64,000 nt of DNA from Bin87 sp965232895 (GTDB lineage Bacteria > Chloroflexota > Dehalococcoidia > Lucifugimonadales > UBA3495). Of this stretch, positions 15,361-24,408 are shown piece after piece. Made by a program: the position numbers and the translations under genes. How positions within the stretch are numbered: position 1 is the first letter of the stretch; each line of letters begins with the position of its first letter. The notes under the pieces are model-generated. The model was not told the DNA's origin. It searched no databases and worked only from the letters and a program-made list of their open reading frames with translations. The stretch is from assembly GCA_965232895.1 (NCBI GenBank), contig OZ247430.1, positions 1,364,001 through 1,428,000 on the forward strand. Reading direction: 5' to 3'.

Positions 15361-17124
15361 ATGACCGCCCAGCGAACCGAGTATCAGGCCATACGCGAGC
15401 CCGACGTCATGGTGCCCATGCGAGATGGAACCAGGCTGGCCACGGATGTGGTGCGCCCCGACGCCCCGGGCCGCTTCCCGGTGCTGATCAACCGGGGGCC
15501 CTACAGCAAGGACAGCTACCTCGACAACCCCGACCACTCCATCTGGTTCTTCCCACGCAACGGGTACGTGATGCTGAGTCAGGATGTGCGCGGGCGCTTC
15601 AACTCCGAAGGCGACTACGACCCGCTGTTTCAGGAAGCCCTGGACGGCTACGACACCGTTGAGTGGGCGGCGCGACAACCCTGGTCCAACGGCCGCGTCG
15701 CCACGACGGGCCAGAGCTACCTCGGCGCCACGCAGTACACTCTGGCCGGCAAACATCCGCTGCCGCCACATCTACAGACCATGGCCGTTGTTTCCGCGTC
15801 GTCCGACTTCCACCAGTCCTGGGTTTACCACACCGGCGGCGCCATGGAGTGGGGTTGGACGGTTCCGTACGCTATTCTCAAGGGACGGAACACCCTGGCC
15901 CGCGGTGGCCACGAGACATTGTTGGCCAAGATGGACGAGTACGTCATCGAGCCCGGCAACTTTGGACAGCCGCTGTCCGATGAATGGTATCGGCACCTGC
16001 CCCTGCGCGACTGGATTGATCGCCTCAAAGAGGCGGCGCCCTACTTTCACGAGTACTTCGATGAGGAGCTGGATGATCCGTACTGGTGGAGCATCAACCT
16101 CCAGCGGCAAGCGCGCAACGTGACCATTCCGATGTTCCACGTGAGCGCGTGGTACGACATCTTCCTGGAGGGCGCGCTCAACGCCTACCAGGCCATCGGG
16201 AAGCACGGAGGCAGCGAAACGGCCCGTAAGAACCAGAAGTTGCTGATCGGCCCGTGGGCCCATCTGCGCCCCTTTACCGAGCCCACCACCGGCGGCGCCG
16301 GCAACATCGATTTCGGCTCCGAGGCCGCCATCGAGCTGCACGACTATCTGCTGCGCTGGTATGGCTACTGGCTCAAGGGCGAGGAGACCGGCATCATGGA
16401 CGATCCGCCGGTCCGCCTGTTTGTCATGGGCGACAACAAGTGGCGCGACGAAAACGAGTGGCCCCTGGCCCGAACCCAGTACACCCGTTGGTATTTCCAC
16501 TCCGGAGGCGGCGCCAACACCCGCGGCGGCGACGGTTCGCTGTCCACGGCGCCGCCGGCGCCGGACGAACCCGCGGACCAGTTCATCTACGATCCAGCGG
16601 ATCCTGTGCCCACCCTGGGCGGCAACACCCTGATCATTGAGTACGGCGTGTTTGATCAGGGCCCCGCCGAGGACCGGCCGGACGTCCTATCCTTCACTTC
16701 CGACCCTGTCGCCTCGGACCTCGAACTCACAGGCCCGATTTCGGTGACGCTCTATGCCGCTACCACCGCGGCGGACACTGATTTCACGGCCAAGCTGGTG
16801 GACGTGCGGCCAGACGGGTTCGCCCACAACCTGCAGGACGGGATCATCCGCGCCCGCTATCGCACTTCGGTCCGCGAGCCCTCTTTCGTTACTCCGGGCG
16901 AGGTGTACCGCTACACCATCGACCTGTGGGCCACCAGCCACGTGATCAAGCCCGGCCATCGCGTCCGTGTGGACATCTCCAGCAGCAACTTCCCGCGCTT
17001 CGACCGGAACCCGAACACGGGCGCGGCCCTCGGGGTGGACACCCGGCTCGAAACGGCACGCCAGACGGTGCATCACTCCGCCCGCTACCCGTCGCACATA
17101 ACGCTCCCCGTGATCCCGCGCTGA
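15361..17124 (+). CDS. CocE/NonD family hydrolase (X-Pro dipeptidyl-peptidase-like)
   Basis: 587 residues from ATG 15361 with CGGAGG upstream. An alpha/beta-hydrolase domain carries the nucleophile S119 in GQSYLG; the acid is likely the aspartate in SAWYDIFLEG and the histidine is in IGPWAHLRPF. A C-terminal jelly-roll domain typical of CocE/X-Pro peptidases follows (from about residue 430, with TAADTDFTAKLVDVRPDG and VRVDISSSNFPRFDRN). Members hydrolyse esters or amides such as cocaine, or act as acylaminopeptidases. No signal peptide, so cytoplasmic. Confidence 0.92.
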   Translation: MTAQRTEYQAIREPDVMVPMRDGTRLATDVVRPDAPGRFPVLINRGPYSKDSYLDNPDHSIWFFPRNGYVMLSQDVRGRFNSEGDYDPLFQEALDGYDTVEWAARQPWSNGRVATTGQSYLGATQYTLAGKHPLPPHLQTMAVVSASSDFHQSWVYHTGGAMEWGWTVPYAILKGRNTLARGGHETLLAKMDEYVIEPGNFGQPLSDEWYRHLPLRDWIDRLKEAAPYFHEYFDEELDDPYWWSINLQRQARNVTIPMFHVSAWYDIFLEGALNAYQAIGKHGGSETARKNQKLLIGPWAHLRPFTEPTTGGAGNIDFGSEAAIELHDYLLRWYGYWLKGEETGIMDDPPVRLFVMGDNKWRDENEWPLARTQYTRWYFHSGGGANTRGGDGSLSTAPPAPDEPADQFIYDPADPVPTLGGNTLIIEYGVFDQGPAEDRPDVLSFTSDPVASDLELTGPISVTLYAATTAADTDFTAKLVDVRPDGFAHNLQDGIIRARYRTSVREPSFVTPGEVYRYTIDLWATSHVIKPGHRVRVDISSSNFPRFDRNPNTGAALGVDTRLETARQTVHHSARYPSHITLPVIPR

Positions 17125-17155
17125 TACGTTATGCTCCATTGCGGAGGCAAAACTC

Positions 17156-17857
17156 ATGGCAACACAGGCTGCACAATGGCCAAGCTCAACCGCCGACGCA
17201 ACCGTCGGAAATGCGGTTGACGCCCGCGATTTCCTGGACGCCGATCCTCCCGGCCTGCCCATCATCCTGGACCTGCGTCCCTTGCTGGGCGGCAAGACCC
17301 TGGCCGAGATTGACTTTGAACTGCTCGGGGCGTTTATCGAAGCCAACGACCTCTACTCCATCGAGTACAACGACGCCGGCCAACTGATTATAATGCCGCC
17401 CATGTTGATGCCGGGCTCATTTGAGGAAAACAAGCTCCTTGCGTTTGTGACGATGTGGACGCTGGCACATGGCGGCATTGCTCCGTCATCCAAGGTCGTG
17501 TTCCGTATTCCCGGCCTGGGTGGACGCGGCCCTGATGCATCGTGGGTATCGCCGGAGCGGTTGGCTCAGCTCGACCCTGAGCAGTATCGCACCGGTCAAA
17601 TCTGCCCCGATTTCGTTGTCGAGATCCGCTCACGCAACGACTCGCTGATCTATCTACAGCGCAAGATGACAGAATACATTGCCCACGGCGCACGCTTGGG
17701 CTGGCTGATTGACCCGTTCAATCGCCGCGTCTCCATATACCGGCCCGACCAGGAACCGGAAGTGCTGGAAAACTCGGAAACTCTATTCGGTGAGGATGTG
17801 ATGCCAGGGTTTGAGTTTCGGGTGCGCGAACTGATTTTCGATGCCCGCTTGGTGTGA
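17156..17857 (+). CDS. Uma2/DUF820 family predicted endonuclease
   Basis: 233 residues from ATG 17156 with GGAGG upstream. The Uma2 core shows GQLIIMPPM, the strand with GPDASWVSPER (a metal-ligand aspartate), PDFVVEIRSRNDS (the ExK-type motif with R in place of K) and YIAHGARLGWLIDP. These restriction-endonuclease-like proteins are abundant in cyanobacteria and Chloroflexota; their role is unknown. It lies 12 bases before the Rieske oxygenase gene and may be co-transcribed. Confidence 0.88.
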   Translation: MATQAAQWPSSTADATVGNAVDARDFLDADPPGLPIILDLRPLLGGKTLAEIDFELLGAFIEANDLYSIEYNDAGQLIIMPPMLMPGSFEENKLLAFVTMWTLAHGGIAPSSKVVFRIPGLGGRGPDASWVSPERLAQLDPEQYRTGQICPDFVVEIRSRNDSLIYLQRKMTEYIAHGARLGWLIDPFNRRVSIYRPDQEPEVLENSETLFGEDVMPGFEFRVRELIFDARLV

Positions 17858-17869
17858 GGCAGGTTTGGT

Positions 17870-19207
17870 ATGAATATCGAAAACCTCGTGTATGACCGGC
17901 CGGACCTGGGCAAGTTCCAGGTGCACCGCTCGAGTATGACGTCGCCCGACATCTACGAGCTTGAGCGACGACGGATCTTCGATCGCTGCTGGCTCTACCT
18001 GGGGCACGAGTCGGAAGTGCCCAACCCGGGAGACTACGCCCGCCGCATGGTTGCTGAGCGACCCCTGTTCTTCGCCCGAGACCGTCATGGTGAGCTGCGG
18101 GTGTTCCACAACACCTGCCCGCATCGCGGCGCGCTCATCTGCCGCACCGATCATGGCAACGCCCAGGTGCTCCAGTGTTTCTACCACGCCTGGAGTTTCA
18201 ACACCTCCGGCGAGCTGATCGGGATGCCTGATATTGAGGGTTACGGACCCGATTTCGACCGCGCCGATTACAGCCTGCGCTCCCCTCGCTACGAGAGCTA
18301 CAAGGGCTTCATCTTCGTGTGTTTCGACCATGACGCGGCATCCCTGCGCGATTACCTGGCCGGCGCCGCCGAATACCTCGACCTGGTGGCCGACCAGGCG
18401 CCCGAAGGTATGAAAGTGATCCCCGGTTCCAACCGCTACACCATCAAGGCCAACTGGAAACTGCTCGCCGAAAACAGCATCGACGGCTACCACGCGTTAC
18501 CCACGCACCAGACCTATTTCGACTACATGGCCAGCGAAGCCGGCAGCGACATTCCAGCCATCAACCGCCGCCACGGTTTCGGCCGGGCGCTGGGCAATGG
18601 GCACGGCGTCATGGAAAACGACGCGATCTACGGCCGCCCGATTGCCATGTGGCACCCCTACTTCGGCGAGGCGGCCCGCGACGAGATCAACACCATCAAG
18701 GACGAGTTGATAGCCCGCCACGGTCCCACGAAGGCCCTCCGCATGTGCGAGAAAACCCGGAACATGGTGATCTTCCCCAACCTGGTTATCAACGACATCA
18801 TGGCGGTGACCATCCGCGTGTTCCAGCCCACCGGCCCGGACAGCATGGACGTTACCGCGTGGCAAATAGTTCCTGCCGGCGAGACCGGTTCGCGGCTGAA
18901 CCGCCGTCTGGACTCCTTCCTCACCTTCCTCGGGCCCGGCGGGTTTGCCACGCCGGACGACGCTGAGGCGCTGGAATCGTGTCAGCAGGGTTTCCGTTCC
19001 GGTGGGGTGGAATGGTCCGACCTGTCGCGCGGCTTCCACCGGGATCCACGGGGCAACGACGAGCTCCAGATGCGCTCTTTCTGGCGCCGCTGGCAGTCGC
19101 TGGTCGCCGACCGCCCCCACGTTGAGCAGTACGAGCGCGGCCTGACGCCGGGCGAAGTCCCCAACGTGCAGCCTTCGCCCGAACTCACCGTCGCCGCCGA
19201 CGATTAG
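17870..19207 (+). CDS. Rieske-type aromatic ring-hydroxylating oxygenase alpha subunit
   Basis: 445 residues. The Rieske [2Fe-2S] motif is complete: C83-P-H85, then C103-F-Y-H106 with 17 residues between. The catalytic domain has the mononuclear iron site N202...D205-GYH208-ALPTH213. These enzymes add oxygen to aromatic or other substrates using electrons from a reductase. No beta subunit, ferredoxin or reductase is adjacent, so it relies on partners encoded elsewhere. Substrate not predictable. Confidence 0.92.
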   Translation: MNIENLVYDRPDLGKFQVHRSSMTSPDIYELERRRIFDRCWLYLGHESEVPNPGDYARRMVAERPLFFARDRHGELRVFHNTCPHRGALICRTDHGNAQVLQCFYHAWSFNTSGELIGMPDIEGYGPDFDRADYSLRSPRYESYKGFIFVCFDHDAASLRDYLAGAAEYLDLVADQAPEGMKVIPGSNRYTIKANWKLLAENSIDGYHALPTHQTYFDYMASEAGSDIPAINRRHGFGRALGNGHGVMENDAIYGRPIAMWHPYFGEAARDEINTIKDELIARHGPTKALRMCEKTRNMVIFPNLVINDIMAVTIRVFQPTGPDSMDVTAWQIVPAGETGSRLNRRLDSFLTFLGPGGFATPDDAEALESCQQGFRSGGVEWSDLSRGFHRDPRGNDELQMRSFWRRWQSLVADRPHVEQYERGLTPGEVPNVQPSPELTVAADD

Positions 19208-19492
19208 CCGCAGGAGCGCAACCTACACGGTTGCCCAGGACATCCCAGTCGAGCCCCGCGCGGTGGGTCTCCCGGCGACGGCTGTCCCCTGTTGCTCCAG
19301 CACGGAGTGGAACTATTGCCTTACCTCAAAATCTGCCGCAAGCGCGCCATCCTTGATCGTGAGGAGTTGTCCGGCCACGGGGCGCCAAGCATCATCTTCT
19401 GACCGTCACACTCGGTAGCGCCGCCGTGCTGGCGGGGGTCTCCGCTGTGCTATCATCATCGCCGTATTTTCGGGATCAGGACTAACGCGATC

Positions 19493-19951
19493 ATGACTTC
19501 GAACAACTCAATCCTCAGCGACGCCCAACGTGGCCTGCTTGGCGCCGCGCTGAACCGTATTGTCCCGCCTGCCGGAGAATTTCCCGGCGCCGGCGACCTG
19601 GGTATCGCGAGCTTCGTCGAATCGGTTGCCGCCGGCTCCACCGGGAAGCGCAGGCTGCTGATGGAAGGCCTGGTGCGGATCGAGCTTGCTGCAAGCGAAC
19701 GCGGGGGATCATTCGCTGCGCTGGCAGAGGCTGACCAAACCGATGCGTTGCGAGCGGTCCAGGCGTCAAGCCCGGAGTTCTTCCAGGAGCTGGTCACTCA
19801 GACCTATCGAGGCTATTACACCAACGAGACGGTGTGTGGCGTCCTGGGGTATCGCCCGCCCAATCGCGCGGATTATGATCCCCTGCCGTTCGACGAATCG
19901 CTGCTGGAACCGGTCCGCCAGCGTGGGCAGGTGTGGACCGAGACCGGCTAG
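19493..19951 (+). CDS. gluconate 2-dehydrogenase subunit 3-like protein
   Basis: 152 residues. The pattern LLGAALNRIVPPAGEFPGAGDLGIASFVESV, then QASSPEFFQELVTQTYRGYYTNETVCGVLGYRPP, matches the small subunit-3 family that accompanies GMC-type flavoprotein dehydrogenases. No GMC subunit or cytochrome subunit is next to it and no signal peptide is apparent. The 285 bases before it hold no gene I can support. Its stop abuts the stop of the convergent radical SAM gene. Confidence 0.65.
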   Translation: MTSNNSILSDAQRGLLGAALNRIVPPAGEFPGAGDLGIASFVESVAAGSTGKRRLLMEGLVRIELAASERGGSFAALAEADQTDALRAVQASSPEFFQELVTQTYRGYYTNETVCGVLGYRPPNRADYDPLPFDESLLEPVRQRGQVWTETG

Positions 19952-20929
19952 CTATGCAGCCAAGGGCAGCGCCAGCTGGGTTGGCGCGCCAGGCTCCGTC
20001 TCCATCGGAAGCGCTCCGACATCAGATTGGATTGCCTCTGCAAATCCGGGCAATGTGGCTGGCTGCAGATTCTTCACTGACGGCATTCGTGGCAACTCCC
20101 AGCGGAGTCGCGCGTCGTCGACCAGGGCGAGTACGGAGTTCGTATAGTCCCTCGGCGCGTGTTCGCTCCGGTAGAGTCGCGCATAACCGGGAGCCAGGTG
20201 CGGATACGATTCCCGGATGAATGGCATGAACCATTCGCGGCTGCCGGGGCGCAGGAACAGCAGGTTGCCGGACAGGAACTGGGCCCGGTGCTCGGCCGCC
20301 GCCGACACCAGGGCGTCGATGCTGGCCGCGCTGTCGGACAATCCCGGCAATAGCGGAGCGGCCAACACCCCGGCCGGGACGCCGTGCTCCACCAGGTATT
20401 GCATGGCTTCCAGGCGAGCAATGGGATGCGGAGCCCCCGGCTCGGTTTGCCGCCAGATAGTTTCGTCGATGGACCCGACGCTGAACACCACCTGAGCGCC
20501 GGCAACGTCATTCAGCCGCCGCAACAGGTCAACGTCCCGCCGCACCAGCGTGCCCTTGGTGGTTACCGAGGCCGGGTTCCTGAACTCTACCAGCGTCTCC
20601 AGGATCTGCCTGGTCAGCGCGTATTGGGCTTCCGCCGGCTCATAGGGGTCGGACGCCGTGCCGATGGCTATAGGCTCGCCGCACCACTTCGGGCGGGACA
20701 ACTCCTGGCGCAGCACGTTCGGGGCGTTGATTTTGGCGAAAATCTGACGTTCGAAATCAGCGCCGGCGTCCATGCCCCAGTACTCATGCGTCGATCTGGC
20801 GTAGCAGTAGCGGCAGGCATGACGGCAACCCCGATAGGGATTGATCGTCCAGCGAAAAGGAAAGTCCGGCGCGTTGACGTGGTTGATGAGGGACTTGCAT
20901 CGGATTTCGGTAACTTCGGTGGCAACCAT
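19952..20929 (-). CDS. radical SAM protein, SPL/PA0069-like family
   Basis: 325 residues. NPYRGCRHACRYCYAR holds the cluster motif C35-x3-C39-x2-C42. Further family segments are PIAIGTASDPYEPAEAQY, VTTKGTLVRRDVDLL, VFSVGSIDE and APLLPGLSD. It resembles the PA0069/Rv2578c group, related to spore photoproduct lyase and often linked to DNA damage responses. The exact reaction is unknown. Upstream lies an imperfect palindrome (20958-20988) that could be an operator. Confidence 0.85.
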   Translation of the reverse strand: MVATEVTEIRCKSLINHVNAPDFPFRWTINPYRGCRHACRYCYARSTHEYWGMDAGADFERQIFAKINAPNVLRQELSRPKWCGEPIAIGTASDPYEPAEAQYALTRQILETLVEFRNPASVTTKGTLVRRDVDLLRRLNDVAGAQVVFSVGSIDETIWRQTEPGAPHPIARLEAMQYLVEHGVPAGVLAAPLLPGLSDSAASIDALVSAAAEHRAQFLSGNLLFLRPGSREWFMPFIRESYPHLAPGYARLYRSEHAPRDYTNSVLALVDDARLRWELPRMPSVKNLQPATLPGFAEAIQSDVGALPMETEPGAPTQLALPLAA

Positions 20930-20957
20930 TGTTCGAGCCTCCGCAAACTGACATTCG

Positions 20958-20988
20958 GAACGTGCGTGCTATATTAGAGCGCATGTTC
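20958..20988. promoter_or_regulatory. possible operator/promoter palindrome
   Basis: In the divergent gap between the radical SAM gene and the gene at 21159, GAACGTGCG (20958-20966) and CGCATGTTC (20980-20988) form an inverted repeat matching at eight of nine positions. The spacer contains CTATATTAG, which could be a -10 box. GAAC/GTTC half sites recall Gram-positive-type LexA boxes, but the spacing is too wide for a standard one. Regulator unknown. Confidence 0.3.
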
Positions 20989-21158
20989 TTACATGTCAAG
21001 CGTGCAACGGTCATTTCGGAGTCATTGCTCCCGGTCGATTGTGGCCGGGCCTGCCGGACTCAGCACGGGTTGACCCCGCCGCCAAGTGTAAGGCCCATTT
21101 TTGCGGTACTATTGGCGCGTCAATACCATCGGTGAAACTCGAAAAGGCAGGTGCACAA

Positions 21159-21671
21159 ATGCCACGAGCAACCATCAATATCGCCGAACCGGACGGTCAG
21201 GCGATCACGGCTACGACCTGGCGCTACGCGGTCGGCTATATTCCTGGCGAGTCCAACCTGGGACTGGTCGGCGAGGCCCAGGGCGGCAGCCCGGCGCGGC
21301 TTCCCGATTACGACGACACCGGTTGGGAGGTTTGCAACGACCTGCCGGGCCGCGTATCCGGAGGGTTCACCTTCGCCTGGTATCGAGCCACCGTTACCAT
21401 ACCCGAGACCATCAATGGCCAACCGACGAGCGGGATGCGGGTCCAGTTTGAGACCTGCGTGGACGACTACGGCGAAATATGGATTGACGGCGAGTGCAAC
21501 CGCGAACGCGGCACCGTCCAGGGCTTCAACGTGTCGCAGCGGGTGCCAGTGACCGCCAACGCCCAACCCGGGGAGACGCACACCATCGCCGTTCTCGCCG
21601 TGAATGGACCCCTGGGCGATCCGTTCGGCACGGTGTTCGTGCGCTACGCCCAGCTTGGCTTCGAGTGGTAG
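21159..21671 (+). CDS. galactose-binding-like (glycosyl hydrolase family 2 sugar-binding-type) domain protein
   Basis: 170 residues from ATG 21159. It is a single beta-sandwich-type domain: DYDDTGWEVCNDLPGRVSGGFTFAWYRATVTIPETI resembles the sugar-binding N-domain of family 2 glycosidases (a D-x-x-W start and an F-x-W-Y-R-x-x-x-x-P strand). It is followed by VQFETCVDDYGEIWIDGE and NGPLGDPFGTVFVRYAQL. Similar stand-alone domains occur fused to gluconolactonase-like enzymes. No catalytic residues or signal peptide; probable carbohydrate binding or a structural role. Confidence 0.55.
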   Translation: MPRATINIAEPDGQAITATTWRYAVGYIPGESNLGLVGEAQGGSPARLPDYDDTGWEVCNDLPGRVSGGFTFAWYRATVTIPETINGQPTSGMRVQFETCVDDYGEIWIDGECNRERGTVQGFNVSQRVPVTANAQPGETHTIAVLAVNGPLGDPFGTVFVRYAQLGFEW

Positions 21672-21720
21672 TCTTCGGGCGACTTGGCCGCGATACGGGC
21701 TGACCCTCGGCTCGCGTCTA

Positions 21721-23271
21721 TCACCGCGCCGGCCCGAGTCCGGCCAGGTCGCCAACCGCTTTCACCCGTACCCGGGTGGCATTGCTGGGGACGTACGTCA
21801 GCGGCACTTCGTCGATCTCCACGACCTCTATGGTGGCAGGATCGGCTCCGGCGGACACGGCGCGGGCAACGGCAGCGGCGGAGCAGTCTGCGATCGCTTG
21901 CTCGCGCCCCATGCCCTCCAGTGAGTAAACGCGTTCCACCTGTCCGCCAACCTGGGCGATGGCCGCGCCTATCGCGTTGGCGACGCCGGAGTTTTCCGGC
22001 CGGAGCACTTCCGAGGCTCCGGCCAGTTCGTCGCCCAACAGGATGCTGCCGCCGCCCACCAGCGCCACCGGCACGTCGTCCCGGCTCAGTTTCACCCGGT
22101 CGATTGCCGTCTCCACCCGGCGCTGGATCTCGGTAATCACCCGGCGCACCAGCGATGCGTCCATGCCAGCCACCAGCTGCGGGTTGCCTATCTGTACCCT
22201 GCCGCGGGCGGCCGCGACGTCGGTGGTGGTGAGGGTATCTCCGCCGAACACTCGCCCGGCCGTCGCCAGCCGATAGCCCACGCTTTCGGGGCCGATGCGC
22301 AGTGGGTCCGGTTCCACCACTGTGCCTCCGCCCAACGGTATCGACACGGTATCCGGCATGCGGAAGTTGGTTCGTACGCCGGCCATCTCCACCGCCACGG
22401 CCGCTTCCCGGGGGAAGCCATTCACCAGGGCGCCCACGTCGGTGGACGTGCCGCCCACGTCCACCACGATGCCGTCGCGTATCCCCGAAAGCCAGGCGGC
22501 GCCGCGCATGCTGTTGGTGGGCCCCGAAGCAATGGTGAGCACCGGAAAATTGCTGGCGAAATCCGCGTCCATCAGGGTGCCGTCGTTCTGGCTCAGGTAG
22601 AGCGGGGCGTTAACCCCCAACTCTTCGATGGCGCGCTCGATGCCGCGGATGGTGCGTAGGGCGAGTTCGCCCAGGGCGGCGTTCAGGGTTGCCGCGTTCT
22701 CCCGCTCCAGGAGCCCGGTGCGCCCGTTCTCGTGGGACACGCAGACCCGCAGGTCGGGGGCTTCCTCCCGCACTATCGCGGCCGCTGCGGATTCGTGCTC
22801 CCCGTTGACCGGCGAGAAAACCCCCGAAACGGCTACGGCGCGCACGCCCTGCCGGCGCATGTCAGCCACCGCCCGACGTATCTCGCCCCGGTCCAGCGGA
22901 CTGATTTCCCGCCCGTCGAATTCGTGGCCGCCGCCCACCATATAGGTGAAGCCCCCCATGGCGTCGCGAAGATCGTCCGGCCAGTCCACCAACGGCGGCA
23001 GCAGTTGGGTGGCCGGGAGACATAAGCGGAGTACCGCGGTCGGAGCCAGTTCCCGGCGTTCCAGCAGGGCGTTGGTGAAGTGGGTGGTGCCTACCATCAC
23101 CGCGTCGGCACGCGCACCGGCGGGCAACTCGGCCAGCAATTCCCGCATGGCATCGACAATTCCGGTGGTAACGTCGGGAGTGGTGGACAGCTTCACCGCG
23201 TTGATCAGCCGCGGTCCGTCCATGAGGACGGCGTCCGTGTTCGTGCCTCCCACGTCGACCCCGACTAACAT
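21721..23271 (-). CDS. hydantoinase/oxoprolinase family protein (HyuA-like)
   Basis: 516 residues. N-terminal ATPase-type motif GVDVGGTNTDAVLMDG, then VMVGTTHFTNALLERR, IASGPTNSMRGAAWLSG, DGIVVDVGGTSTDVGALVNG and VSIPLGGGTVV, all standard for the ASKHA-fold HyuA/oxoprolinase A family, which couples ATP hydrolysis to opening of hydantoin-like or lactam rings. It is shorter than classic HyuA (about 680 residues). It is followed by no HyuB; instead a DUF917 gene lies immediately upstream (13 bases), a pairing common in other bacteria. Confidence 0.9.
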   Translation of the reverse strand: MLVGVDVGGTNTDAVLMDGPRLINAVKLSTTPDVTTGIVDAMRELLAELPAGARADAVMVGTTHFTNALLERRELAPTAVLRLCLPATQLLPPLVDWPDDLRDAMGGFTYMVGGGHEFDGREISPLDRGEIRRAVADMRRQGVRAVAVSGVFSPVNGEHESAAAAIVREEAPDLRVCVSHENGRTGLLERENAATLNAALGELALRTIRGIERAIEELGVNAPLYLSQNDGTLMDADFASNFPVLTIASGPTNSMRGAAWLSGIRDGIVVDVGGTSTDVGALVNGFPREAAVAVEMAGVRTNFRMPDTVSIPLGGGTVVEPDPLRIGPESVGYRLATAGRVFGGDTLTTTDVAAARGRVQIGNPQLVAGMDASLVRRVITEIQRRVETAIDRVKLSRDDVPVALVGGGSILLGDELAGASEVLRPENSGVANAIGAAIAQVGGQVERVYSLEGMGREQAIADCSAAAVARAVSAGADPATIEVVEIDEVPLTYVPSNATRVRVKAVGDLAGLGPAR

Positions 23272-23283
23272 TACGTGATCTCG

Positions 23284-24354
23284 CTAAACCACAAGCGGCG
23301 TGTAGTCAACGTCGTAACCGAACGCGCGCGGCCCGGCGACCGCCAACCCCTCCGGTCTTGTCCACAGCTCGGGAGCCGGAAAACCCAGTATCGTCACCCG
23401 CAGGCCGTACCGCATCAACTCCGTCGTGACCGGCTCTCCCAGGTCGGTTGCCACCGCGCAGATCAGGTCAGGGACCACACAGGTGATCGCGCCGTCGTGC
23501 CTGGCCACGAGGTTTTCGTTTTGAAACTCGATGACCATGCGTTCGCCGGCGTTGGCGTCCAACCCGTCGATGGTCAGCACACCCCGGGCAAACCCGGCGG
23601 TGGTGCGGCGTTCCACGTCCACCACCTTGCCGCTGAACAGGACCCTGCCCGGGCAGACGCCGAGTATGGCATCCAGCGGGTCGTCGCCATGCTGACGGGC
23701 CGACTTGACCGCGTCCCCCAGGTCGCGCGCCAGCGACAGGGTCAGGGGCACTGCCGTGCGCCGCACCTGTTCCGTGGACATGGGCGCCACGGCGTAGCAG
23801 GCCACGCAGCCCATCTGAATCGTAACCGACCGCGCCAGTCGTTCGGCCCACCGGGGATCTATCGTCTCCCGTATCACCACGCTGTTGCCCTTCTCGTCGG
23901 CCACCGCCATGGGGCAGCACGGCACGCCGTACACGAAGAACGTCTTCATCTGGAATTCTGGAAACGCCCGGCCCATGCCGTCGGCGTCCACGACCGGCAG
24001 ACCGGCCATGGCCGCCGCGATCAACGGCTCCACCGAGTTGCTGCCGCCGATCTCGTTGGAGATGAGTGCGGTGGCTTGCTCCCCGGTGTAGTCCTCGATG
24101 GCCCGCAAAGCGTGATACGACTGGAGGTCGCGCACCTTTTCGATTCCCACTGTTGGCGCGCCGATGCCGCCCACGCACACGACCCGGGCGTCATCCGGCA
24201 ACTCGTCCGGCGTCAGCACGTCCACCGGTCCCCACCGGCGGATGGCCTGCCGCGCCCGCAGTTGCCCGATGTACGGGTTTCCGCCGCCGCCGGTGCCGAG
24301 GATTCCGGCGCCGATAGCGATGGACTCCAGCTCGTTTTCGGTAGCCTGCCACAT
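23284..24354 (-). CDS. DUF917 family protein
   Basis: 356 residues. The N-terminal GAGILGTGGGGNPYIG, the middle ISNEIGGSNSVEPL and PVVDADGMGRAFPEFQM, and the C-terminal MRYGLRVTILGFPAPELWTRPEGL are hallmark segments of DUF917. These proteins are regularly encoded beside HyuA-like hydantoinases and are thought to take part in hydantoin or related ring metabolism; the reaction is unproven. It likely forms an operon with the SDR gene upstream and the HyuA gene downstream. Confidence 0.9.
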   Translation of the reverse strand: MWQATENELESIAIGAGILGTGGGGNPYIGQLRARQAIRRWGPVDVLTPDELPDDARVVCVGGIGAPTVGIEKVRDLQSYHALRAIEDYTGEQATALISNEIGGSNSVEPLIAAAMAGLPVVDADGMGRAFPEFQMKTFFVYGVPCCPMAVADEKGNSVVIRETIDPRWAERLARSVTIQMGCVACYAVAPMSTEQVRRTAVPLTLSLARDLGDAVKSARQHGDDPLDAILGVCPGRVLFSGKVVDVERRTTAGFARGVLTIDGLDANAGERMVIEFQNENLVARHDGAITCVVPDLICAVATDLGEPVTTELMRYGLRVTILGFPAPELWTRPEGLAVAGPRAFGYDVDYTPLVV

Positions 24355-24408
24355 GGGTGATGTCTCAGCCGGGTCAATGCGTCAGGGCATCCTGGCCGCT
24401 GGTGTCCG

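Noticed and set aside
23275..24360. 361-codon open frame opposite the DUF917 gene
   Set aside because: Same antisense artefact; His/Arg-rich, no domain features.
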